Assembly (NCBI GenBank): GCA_034687125.1
Contig: JAQGBZ010000190.1
Span: 1 to 64,000 of the forward strand
Direction of reading: 5' to 3'
DNA length: 64,000 nucleotides
Source of the DNA: Neelides folsomi
Taxonomy: Eukaryota; Arthropoda; Collembola; Neelipleona; Neelidae
The notes under the pieces were generated by a model. That model was not told the DNA's origin and ran no database searches. It saw only the letters and a program-made list of their open reading frames with translations. Position 1 is the first letter of the stretch. Every line of letters starts with the position of its first letter. Positions 1-10,867 of this stretch are shown here, piece by piece. The translations under genes were made by a program, and so were the position numbers.

Positions 1-138
1 CCGATATACATGAAACTTTTATGGTAATATGGTCATATATATGTAATTATCACATTAAAGTTTTACAAAGATTCATTAACAAACTTCGGCGATATCCCTT
101 AAAACATGAGTGTAAAAATGTTTGAAATGGCCCTCGTA

Positions 139-538
139 TTACCCTTCAAAGGAAGAAAGGAGAGGATTGAAATGCTTGAACTTTTCGAATAGTTTGACTG
201 GAGAACCAGGTGCAATAAGATTAAAATAAGACATCTCTCCCATCGACTTGAAATAATTTTCAACCTCTTTTAAAGTCCACTTCATGTTTTGCCTATCATA
301 CAGATACAAACAACAAAATAAATTTAATCAATTAGTAAGCTAATATACATAATTATAATTAAATAAATGAATAATTCATCAAAAATCCTTACAAAGATTC
401 CACCAAGTCAGAAATGTCATTTTCGCTTTCATCTCCTAATTCTACTTCTGTTTTAAGTGGAAAAAATGATGGATTTGAGAGGAAAAGGGTCTTTTGGATT
501 CTTTTTGTTAAGGAAAATAATGAAAACATTTTTTTCAT
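139..538 (-). CDS. small two-exon protein, function unknown (99 aa)
   Basis: The model is exon 1 at 538-393 and exon 2 at 292-139, joined by GTAAGG...TAG with phase kept (exactly 300 coding nt). The product starts MKKMFSLFSLTKRIQK, a basic, hydrophobic, Ser-rich N-terminus that could be a mitochondrial targeting sequence. An acidic stretch (residues about 33-45, ELGDESENDISD) follows, then a C-terminal half with MKWTLKEVENYFKSMGEM. I do not recognise the family. The nearest neighbour is a structural secreted protein 1.1 kb away and gives no functional hint. Support comes only from the clean splice phase and protein-like composition, so an upstream exon is possible. Confidence 0.45.
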
Positions 539-1666
539 CCTCTTGTTGTTTTAAGCTCTTCTTTTAATGTCGTTCTTATTGTGGAAAAATGGAAAATGTT
601 TATTTTTAAATATTCAAAGGGGTTCTTTCTGACATTTCCAAAATATGGAAAGCCTTAAGGTGAATTTAATCGACTTAATTTAATATTAATATGTACTTAT
701 GTAATAACAAGTACATGGTGGGCCATAAATATCTTTCTTTTTTAAATAAATTTATATATTTTTTTAAATAATTGTTTATTTAAAAAAGAAAGATACTTAT
801 GGCTCACCTTGTATAATAATGTACTAACCATAAGCGTATTAAAATAACAACAGAACTGCGAATGGAACAACAAGTTCTATTTGAACATTGTGCAAATAAG
901 GTAATTATTAAACAATGATATTAATGGAACGTCCTTAGGTAAGATTATTTTATTTTGATGTTAAAATATCAGTTAATGCGTAAATACCTACAATATCTAC
1001 GTTTTATACGAATACGAATGTACATGAAATAAGCTTTTGGGAAAATCCTTCATCCTGGGAATTTCTTCCTTTGATATTTCCAAATCTTTATTGATCTGTC
1101 GCTCTTCGATCAAATACATAAATCCCAATACAAATGCCAAATATAATGAAAAGAATTATATAAATACATATAATAATAATAGGCATTATGTATGTAACAT
1201 ATGGTATTATGATATTTAGGTATTATATGTACGTTGTTGATATTATTTATATGGATAATATGTTTTGCTCATATAACTAAATATAATGAGTCCTTTACTC
1301 TCTATTTCATTTATAAATACTAAATTCTGAATACCATGTACCTTTTACATTGAAATAACTTCTACTATATTTTATTATTACATTCTTTTACCCAATCCTT
1401 TCTCAGATAATCTAATAATGCCCATTATGCTTCAAAGTTGATTCGGATTTGAGTTAAAGACAATGTGATGGCTTTTTATTATGGAAATAATTGATTATAA
1501 TCATTTATTTAATATTATGTGAACCAAATAGGGTCAATTAAAATAATGTATCAGTAGAAGGTTATTAAAGACAATTATCGGCATTTGAATATTTTCTTAC
1601 AATGGATTTGATTTATTGTAATTAAAGTCAATCACAAGTTACAGAACAATTAAGTATGAAGAACAA
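539..1666. other. intergenic, AT-rich
   Basis: Apart from the foldback element at 712-813 I see no gene here. A 60-codon open frame near 1037 is AT-rich with Asn/Ile/Tyr runs, typical of chance translation of such DNA. Confidence 0.5.
712..813. mobile_element. foldback miniature inverted-repeat element (about 102 bp)
   Basis: The left arm TACATGGTGGGCCATAAA is repeated in reverse complement on the right as TACAAGGTGAGCCATAAG. Both arms continue into matching TATCTTTCTTTTTTAAATAAA-type sequence around an AT-rich loop. TA at both outer ends suits a Tc1/mariner-type MITE. It has no coding capacity. Confidence 0.6.
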
Positions 1667-3447
1667 TTATTGAAAAATGGTTTGCGGTGGTGGCCGTCTG
1701 TAATAAGAATCTGCATATTTAAATCCTCCACCTTTATTTCCTCCTCCTCCCTTATTAAACAAGTTTCCAAAAAATGAGCCTTTATCTCCTCCAAAAATCG
1801 AACCTTTTTGTCCCCCACCTCCAAAAAGGCCTTTTTGTCCAAAATCACCAAAAATTGACCCTTTTTGTCCTCCACCTCCAGAATTTCCTCCTTTGAATCC
1901 AAATCCTCCTTTTCCTCCTGGACTTGGTCTTCTGTAATAAGAGTCATCATAATGTCCGCCATTCCCTCCATGACCTCCACCTCCCCCGTGACCTCCTCCT
2001 CCTCCACCATGACCTCCTCCACCGTTACCTCCATGACCTCCACCGTTGTAATAACCCGGAGGTCCATATCCACCTTGACTCGGAGGCCCATATCCGCCAT
2101 GATAATGCCCATTGTATCCACCCGAAAATTGGTAATTTGGTCTCTGCTGATAGGTTGTGTATCCAGTTGCGTAATTCGGTGGTTGATATTGAAACTGCGG
2201 GGGTCTGTAATACACTTGTTGTTGTCCAGGTCTATAGTAAGTCACCGGACGCGGTGGATTGTGAATGATCACGTTTGGTCGCTGACCTTGATAAGTCACT
2301 GGACGTTGGTATTGGTAATTTTGCTGATATTGGAATTGATATTGCGGTCTTGGACGGGAAACTACAAAAGTTTGCTGTGGTCGTTGGACAAAATATGTTG
2401 AAGGTGGTCGGTGAATGTAAATAGAAGGACGCGGTTGAGGTCGGTAAGCTCCGTTATATCCTCCTGAGAATCCTCCTGTATACCCGCCAGTATACCCGCC
2501 TGCATACCCGGGAACTCCATAAGCTTGATAAGGTTTTTGAGAATAATACCCTTGTTGATTTGTGTAAACTCCTATAACAATCAATGTTGAACAAATCAAT
2601 TCATTCACTTAATGAGTACTTACGGTAATTTGAAATTCTGTTGATTGTTTAAGAATTAATACCATTTACTGAATTTCCTCCTTGGATGCCAATTGATCCT
2701 CCGTATCCTCCGTTGCTTACAGTGGCCACCGTCCCGACGGAATTCCCTCCAGAATAAATTCCATTGGGGTTCGTTCCTCCGTTTATGGATTCATCGCCTG
2801 GAGAAATTACACTCCCTGGCGGAGCCACGACTTGAGAACCTCCGGTGTATCCGCCTTGGTCAGGGGAAAAGTCTTGTCCGGATTGTTGGAATTGAGCTTC
2901 CCCTCCCAGACCAAAATTCATTTGACTTCCATCGTATATTTCTTGTTGATTTGTAATTGAAACAGAATCGGGATTTTGTACGGATGTATCCTGTTGTTCA
3001 AATATTTGATTTTGAACTTGCGGTTGCGGATCTCCTGGTTGGGCTCCATATTGAGATTGGTCCGTGGCTCCGATTGATTGCGGATCTCCTGTCTCGGAAG
3101 GAGGTGAGAACGTGGGAGTGTCCAGTTGCGAACTCCCGAATTCATTATTACTATTTGGTTCATTTGGATTCAAATCCTGTCGGACATTCCGACCCTCACC
3201 GACTTTCTTTAAATCCGTTTCATTCCCTGGAGAACTTGAAACCCTCAATATGAGTATTATCAAAATACTCCCCTGATGATAAAAACACCAAAATGTTACT
3301 TAACCAATTTGTACAGATGCTTAACCATTTAATTTTAAAGTAAAATATAAAAATTATCATTAAAATTAAAGGATTAATTTTAATGATAATTCTACACATA
3401 AATATTTAAAATTTTAATTGATTGTATGAAATTACCTTCAAATACAT
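1667..3447 (-). CDS. secreted Gly/Tyr/Pro-rich structural protein (about 508 aa)
   Basis: Three exons are supported: 3447-3436 (MYLK), 3272-2663 and 2571-1667, with phase kept at both joins (1527 nt). The joined N-terminus MYLKGSILIILILRVSSS is a clear signal peptide. The middle part is Gln/Asn/Pro/Ser-rich (FGSSQLDTPTFSPPSETGDP). The C-terminal exon has YAGGYTGGYTGGF repeats, then QRPQ/RPVTYY-rich sequence, a poly-Gly/His block, and repeated GGGGQKGSIFG-like units ending in YYRRPPPQTIFQ. The composition is that of an extracellular matrix, cuticle, silk or adhesive protein. I see no chitin-binding R&R consensus, so the exact class is open. Open frames on the other strand and in other frames are shadows of this repetitive sequence. 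Confidence 0.7.
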
Positions 3448-6400
3448 TGTCACTCTGTATTTGATTCAGCCTTATGATGTATGTGCCTGGAAGTTAAATT
3501 AGGGGAAGAACTGTAAATGAAATGATTGTACATTTCCAGAAGACCCTCCGTTTTATAGAATGAGAAAATAGAAAGCAAGAGTTGATGTCACATTTGTGTA
3601 TTTTTGAAATTAGCCATTGGCTTTTCTTATTGACCATAGTCGAGTCTTAATGAGTGTTTCATAAGGATCTTTATTCGCACTAATGCATGGCTAATTTCTC
3701 TTTTCGGCTATATAAATATATTTCATCGACTGTCTTCAGTTTTTTAAAGTAAATTTATCCCTTCACAATGTGTGAATCGTTTGATTAGAGTTGCAATAAC
3801 GCGCGGAACTCACTTAACCCTATCTACCACGTTCACACATTTGGGAGTGCAAATGTTAATTTTTCCTTCAGTTTCCCCGTATGATGATGCTAACGGAATC
3901 CCCAGTCTAGGATTGTTTTAAATGACCAATCGGAATTGACATTGAGTATACAGATAATTATAGTTAAATTAAAGCTTATAATAATGTTATATTATTAAAT
4001 ATTTTCCAAAATCATGTAAAAACTTACATGATAAAATCTCACTAATATGGTAAATACTATCTTTATAAAAAGTTAACTGTATGTTATAATTAAAAGTCAT
4101 TCAATTTTAGGATGTTTAAATAAGTTAAAGATTATAACATTTTCATTTTTAAAATATTCAGCAATCATTAATACAATTTAACGTTTTCTCATTTGTGAAA
4201 TTAATGTTTCATTTACCTGTTTCTTAAATAAAAAGTATACGAGAGTGGATGTTTTCATGCATATAAAGAAATTTCATAATCTGCGCGTATTTAATCAGAC
4301 AAGGAACTTAAGTTGATGCAATTAATTAGAATGAAGGGTCGAAGTAGAGTCGTTGTTTAATTGCCCTCCTTTCTTCAAATAGTTAGTCGTTAGAGAAATC
4401 CGGGAAAAGGATTTACTACTTTGGTCTTTCAAGACTTCTAAGCATAAGAAGTACGTAAATATGCATTGCATGATAAAATGATGCATAAAATTCTTTTTGA
4501 TGTTTGGATTTTCCAATTTTCTATCTTGTATTAGAATCAAAAACTCCTTTCATTTCTTAACTGATGACGTTATTAAGAATGTAAATATGTAACTGCTATA
4601 AAATATTATAATAATAAGTACTAATAATATACTATTCCTTACAATTTGAGTTCTATAAAGAAAATAGAATATATATGGGATCTTTTAATCAAAAACCATT
4701 TATGGTAAATAAAATTTTGAGTTTCAGAGATTTCCGAAATTATATTTAATTCGCGTCTCATTAATTTTTTGTTATGGAGAGTGAATCAACAAACTTGGGG
4801 CATGTTAAAACAATAAATAGCTTTTAAATGATAAACTATGTTATACTTTGCTTTACAATCGTTCAAACAAGAAGTTCGATTTGCTTTCTTAAATTTTATT
4901 TTCTTGTAATTGTATTGTTTTTGACAATGAATGTGTTTAAATATAATAACGATAAAAATTTTTGTTGATTTACTTCCTGTATCAAGTAATTTTTATTAAA
5001 TGTGAATTAAATAAAAATATGGAAATCTCTGAAAACTCAAAATTATATAGTTTTGGATTAATCTGGGTTAGGGCATTGGAAAGGGTTAACCCTTTCTTGT
5101 CAGTATAGTGACCAAAATGGAAAACGTGAAACGCGCAGAGGGAAAGTATACTGACCATTATGAAATGTCATGTAAACTGCAAATGGTCACTATTCTTTCC
5201 CTAATGTTTTAGCATGTAATCTGCAAGAGGTAAGTATACTGACCAAAATGAAATGGCATGAAAACTGCAAATAGTCATTATACTGGGGTTTAATTCATAA
5301 AGCCGTTACATAACAGTAACGTGACAACTATGTAATGCTTGGTAATTATAACACCTTTATGAATAGATAATCGGTACAATTATGTAATGCGCGTAGTTAT
5401 AACTCTAATAACAATTGATCCATATATTTTTTTTAATTAAAAATACGTATTTATTGTAATTTCTTTGACCAAAAAACCCTCGCTTCTAATTCTTAAATTC
5501 CCACTTGTTTTTCCCATGAATTCGATCTTTTAAATACAATTTAATATTGCCAATCGCTAAAAGAATAAAATAAACGTCTTAAAGGTAATAAAATTTTATC
5601 ATGCTTGTGTTTAATCTATCTGTTAGTTAAGACATTATTGAAACATTGAAATTGTGTTTTAAATAAAATTTGTCTTTGAAGTTTGAAGGATATTCGAAAG
5701 AATTTGGATATGGCGGGGCCGTGGTTCTGAACATGCTCCACGGATGTCTCTCTAGGGTTTAGGGTTTTAACACTTGGCGGTTAGGGGTATAATGGTACAT
5801 TCGGATTGGCAATTGGTATAAACTCTGAACTTTTGTGGAATTACAAGCGGGAATTATAATTTGTCTGATTTTTATTTTCATTTCTCATCTCAAATCTTGC
5901 AGTTTTGGAGATTTTACATTGTTTTGCTTTGCATAAATATGAGACATTGAAATCAATTTGCTTTGCATTTTAATTAATTAATTGTTGCTAACGATGTGCA
6001 CGTTTGTAAACATTAAAGAAAAATTGGTTGCATTGGAAAGGGTTAATCAATTTTATTGATGTTTCATTCCGAGTCAAATAAATTTAGCATATTGAAATCC
6101 TTAGTTCAGTTTAATAAATCCATTTATTAGTGAGTGACAAACGAGATATTTCAGCTTGGGTTGACAGAGCTCAGAGGTGAGTGAATAATGCATACCCAAT
6201 TGGATACGCTTTAATATAGGAACCGCAGGTTCCCATTGACTTCTTATGGATTATCTCCCACTCTCGACGACATCCCACTTCAATCCTTTGTCGAGGATGA
6301 AAGTCTTAATTAGGAAATTGGATCTCATCCAATTCACTTCTTCAATATATGGTGCAGTTAAGTATATTCATACTTCCCAACACCACGTAAATAATATATA

Positions 6401-7282
6401 GCATAAGAAATGCTTATTGTAATTAAATTACGTGACTTTAAACGAGTTTTTAATATAAAAGATAGGTATAGCCAGAGATAAGTCTCTTTTATTACCCTTG
6501 AGTATAGGTATGTTAGACGCAAACCGAAAGAGGAACAAATGTTCAGCAATAGTAAATACCAGTAGTGAAGATTTGGGAATCTTTTGAAATTCATTTCTAC
6601 GCATCCGTGTCCCCTTTATTTCTCAATCTGCTGGGAAAATCCATCAATAGTATAAATGATGACAATGGAGCTATTTTCTTTCTTTAAATTAGGCTATTTG
6701 AATCTATTCATTAACCTCATGCGTGAATATCAATCTACCAATAATAGATATCTCATTATAAACATTAGTAGAAAGATTTAACTCCAATATTAATTTATCA
6801 AGGTACTTACTACACATAACTACAAATACATATAATAAAGTGCATTAACAGATATGAAAAAAGAGAATTAGTAATTGTAATAATTTCCCCGCATCACATT
6901 ATTTAGTAATCATATTATTTTTTATTTAATTTTGAATAATTCATTCAATAAATGTTCACATTTTATTGCCAGTTTTTTATTACATTAATAAAAGTTATTA
7001 GACAAAGTTAATCAATACAAAAATCTCAACAAATAGTTAAAAGATAAAAAATTAGAAACAAAAAACGAAACAAGTAGGAAATTGTTTAAGAGTTGAGAAG
7101 TCCAACAAGGAAAAAGTCGTGAATTTAAAACAATTCATGTTTTGATTCAATTTGAACTTAACCGTCAATTTCCTCCGGTGGTAATAAATAAGAAAATCTG
7201 GTCATGAACCTAATAATAAAAGATTTGTGAGGAATGGGATGAAAACGAGATTTGACAAATGCTCATTAAAAATATATGAGGC
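3448..7282. other. 3.8-kb intergenic region
   Basis: No convincing gene is seen. The region contains imperfect repeats (separate entry at 5090-5300) and a GC-richer patch around 5700-5810 with GGGTTTAGGGTTTTAACAC. Short open frames at 4322-4540 and 6358-6594 lack splice partners or recognisable motifs. Confidence 0.45.
5090..5300. repeat. degenerate direct and inverted repeats
   Basis: GTATACTGACCATTATGAAAT and GTATACTGACCAAAATGAAAT lie about 85 bp apart, each followed by a CATG.AAACTGCAAATRGTCA-type block. Inverted versions (GGTCACTATTCTTTCCC against GGGAAAGTATACTGACC) are interleaved. The motif GCATTGGAAAGGGTTAA near 5074 recurs near 6033. This may be a decayed transposon or satellite fragment. 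Confidence 0.45.
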
Positions 7283-10200
7283 TTATAATATCTCTTGATA
7301 CCTTTTGAGTGAGAGATATAGAGACGTCGGCCAATTGCGAATGAGCCATGGGGAGAAGTGATCGAGTCGAGTGAAGATCGTGAACTTTCCTGGATTGCAT
7401 CTTGATCCTTCTTTCTTCTGCGAGTGGCTCACAATCCCCTTTAAAAAGGAAAAAAAGATTCATCTCTCCGCCCCTAGCTTTACTCCTAAATTGTCAGATA
7501 TGATGAATCCAAAAGGGTGGGGAGGGCAAATGTAACCAACTTAATTCTTAAATCGGAAGTCAAAAAGATGAGGCGGAGACGAGGGCTTTTGGACAACGTA
7601 CCTGAATGAAGAATCGATTCCCGACTTCTTTCCCTCCACGGAAAAAAATCCCCCCGCCGCTGTCTCCTTTACAAATCGTGGTTCCTGGAGGGAGAAAAAA
7701 TCCTTTTCACTTCTTGTTATATCACTCATTCAACCAACATGTTCTATCAATTCATCAATAGAGGATTCTTTTTTGATCGTTTGCCTTCACAAAACTTTTT
7801 TCCTGACGCGTCTTTTTAAACGCCAATAACATAAATCAAAAATCATTTGAAAATCCCAGCATGAACTAAGTTGTTGTAGAATAAAATGCTAACCAAGTTA
7901 AATTACGACCATTTTTCTAATTTGGAATTTCTACGTCTAACTACTACTACGTCTTGTAGTTAGTCCTAAATTTCAAATATTTTTGTTTGTAACAATTCCA
8001 ATTATTGATGTAAATTGTTATGTAATATAAGATGGTGAAATTACGGTAAAGGTTTCCAGCACAAAATTGAGACGCAGATTGAGTTTCTCCTTGAACGGCC
8101 AAACATTCACGTTTGCCAATATAAGGAAGTTCAGCTTCTTTTAAAACTTGAGAAATCCGCTCGTTCTCGTTAATTCCAAATCCTACAACCTGGATCGAAA
8201 GTAAATTAAAATTGACAGAAAATAATGAAGTGAGCCTTACGTAGCCGACAGAGCCTTCAACCAGAACCGGAGCTTCAGAGTTCCTTTTTAGCGGGACGCA
8301 GACAGGGAGGACAAAATCGTTTAATACGACAGGAGATGAGAGACGAACAAGTCCAATATCAGCCTCAAGTTCAACCGGGTCGTAGTTTGAAGGAAATTCA
8401 ACTTTTTTCACCTAAAATGTAATTAGTATACTCAATTACATCATATATCATTATTCGGCTCAACTAGAATCAAACTTTTGAAATTGGCTGTTTTTCTCAC
8501 AACTTTTAAAACTAGTGAAATTGTTCAATAACTCTAATTAGTCATTAAAACCTTCCAACACGAGCAATTATTCCTTTTTATTAAAGGTAGCATTTCATCG
8601 TCACGAGAATAAATTCAAATGGTTAAATTATTTCAATCGAAACTTTTTTCGTCTGTTTAATTACAACTGTGAAAATTGAACTTGTTTCGGCAAACATCTC
8701 AGTCTGAATAGTTTGAAATAATTGCCAATTTCCAGAAATAAACCATTACATTATACGAGTAATAATAACTAACATTAAATTAATCCTAAACTTGTTAATT
8801 TGTCAATATTCTATTACAATCATTAAAGTTATATTATATCTAACAATAAGTGCATATACTATTCATAAATATTTATGAATGAATGTTTCTAATTTAGTAA
8901 ATAAATTAACTACTCAAATGCGTAGTAATTGAAAAAAATATACTCTTATGCAACATAATATGTTCTCATTAATGTTATCATCAATAAATCAATTTTTCGT
9001 TAGATAATAGGTCATGAATGGTCATGCCATTTCATCTGTAGATAATGCATAATTTCATATGTTATTAATTTATGTTTTAAGGTTGATTAAAGTGCATAAT
9101 TTTTATAAGCATCTTTTTATACCATGAAAACTTGAGAAGACTTTTGCAGAATCCCTTGGGAGAAATTACTCTTTGTTGTTCCAAAAACGACGAGGAAATC
9201 TTGAAGAGCTGCAGGGCGACTTGATCCAATATTAGCCAGGCAATGAGCCGCGGTCAAGACCTCCGTCCTGGAAATCAGAGCAGCTCCGCAGACAAATTCA
9301 TAAGGTCCAGGACGCCCGGGGCCGTTGATGTTTTTCCTAAAAATTGCTCCTTGCCATGGCCAGTCCAATGAGTTTTGTTTGAAGATCGGTGGGCTTAACA
9401 AGGAAGAGACGCTCGTCCCTTGTCGTTCTTCTCGCTCCACGCTTTTGGGACTCTGCCCACAATCTGTGTAAGGAAGTGAGTCGCATTTACTTAACTTATC
9501 CAATCAAGATATTCAATGGGGGCCTGATGAAATAATGAGGATGGGTAGTGGAATTAATCTACCGACCTCATCTCTCAATTTGAATATTTAGAATGAAGAA
9601 TTCTGCCCAATTTCATGAACATGAATCTCATAAACCTCATTTTATTCTTTCTCTATTATTTGATTATTCGTTAATTATCGAAAATCTGTATTTTGCATAT
9701 TTGGTAAGCTGAACGGTAAGGAAATGGAAAATTAGCAATTCACACCCAACCAGAAGGAACATCTTTACTAGCAGGTTCTGCCTTCACGTGTCTACCTTAT
9801 AATATTTATTACTCTTATATTACTATATAATTTAGTGAAGATTCTTAATATACAACTTAATACTCCCTTAGGAATAATGTACTAACCAAATACACAAGCT
9901 GTTTTCATCTCGATAGACGATTAACTACCTATATATCATACACTTAGTGCTCTGTTTTCAATCATTTAATTACGCATCTTTCATTCTCATATTATGTTAC
10001 ATTTATGGTATAAAGCTACAAAGCTTAGGATCGTAATGACATGAGGTGTTACAGTATGAATGTTACCTATTGTGCATTCGAATCTCTTGTAGGGTTTCCA
10101 CTTTCCACTTGAAGCACATGCCATTGTGTGTAAGTCTCGCTTGTAATATTTTCCACATGAGAGCGAGGCGTTTGTTCCGATTCCACCGCCTTCGGAACAA

Positions 10201-10867
10201 TTGTGATTGAAACCATCAATGTCCCGACACTCCACTTTCATTCCCTTAAATAAAAAGTCTTGCTTTTGCATTTAAATTAGAAACTTGATTGATTATTCAT
10301 CTAATCGTATCTTAAATCACATTACATGAAAATGACCTATAATTAATTTTTTAATCATTAAGTTATTCATAATATTACATTATGTTAGATTAGAAAAAGT
10401 TTGCTTTAATTTTATATTTTAATAAAATACTGACTGACAATGAGTTATTAAAATTTAAGGTAATTTATTTAAAAAAAACGAGCTTACTTCACTTTGAGCT
10501 ATTGGTGGACATGGATAGATGCAAACATTTTGGCAAGTTTGAGTTCTTGGACAATCAGAATTGTATTTACACATTTTCACACATTTCCTCTTCTTACTAT
10601 AAAGTGACATGGAGTATCCATCGGGGCATGATTCCGGTCGTTCAGTTCGAAATCCAACATTTGTTTTATTATTCCTCAGAACCACACTAAACGGAGTATA
10701 AGTGGTATATGATAAAGGCGCATAGATCACAGACGGCTTCTCTTTCAATCTTTGGCCTATCCAAAAAGAATTAATACCAGTTTAAATTATAAAAATTAAA
10801 AGTACTGACCTTTTAAAAAATGAGTTGAGATGAAGATGAAGAAAATAACAAAGTGGAGATTCTTCAT
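7283..10867 (-). CDS. modular S1 serine protease with sushi domain (clotting/ModSP-like)
   Basis: This is a secreted trypsin-fold protease assembled from eight exons, all in phase. Exon 1 (10867-10810) encodes the signal peptide MKNLHFVIFFIFISTHFLK. Exon 2 (from 10756) is a Cys-rich module (CPDGYSM...CKYNSDCPRTQTCQNVC). Exon 3 (to about 10060) is a sushi/CCP domain (VECRDIDGFNHNC...MACASSGKWKPYKRFEC). From 9463 comes the linker DCGQSP and the S1 domain: catalytic His in VLTAAHC (near 9250), Asp in EADIGLVRL (near 8355), Ser in CKGDSGGG (near 7660). The last exon (7441-7283) ends after FTRLDHFSPWLIRNW. Domain order resembles arthropod modular proteases at the top of Toll/clotting cascades. The residue at the primary-specificity position (six before the active Ser) reads as Thr, not the Asp of trypsins. 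Function is inferred from architecture. Confidence 0.8.

Noticed and set aside
2649..3263. Separate gene starting at 3263 with a TTG start
   Set aside because: The frame begins inside exon 2. A 12-nt upstream exon with ATG (3447-3436) and a downstream exon complete one gene with a signal peptide.
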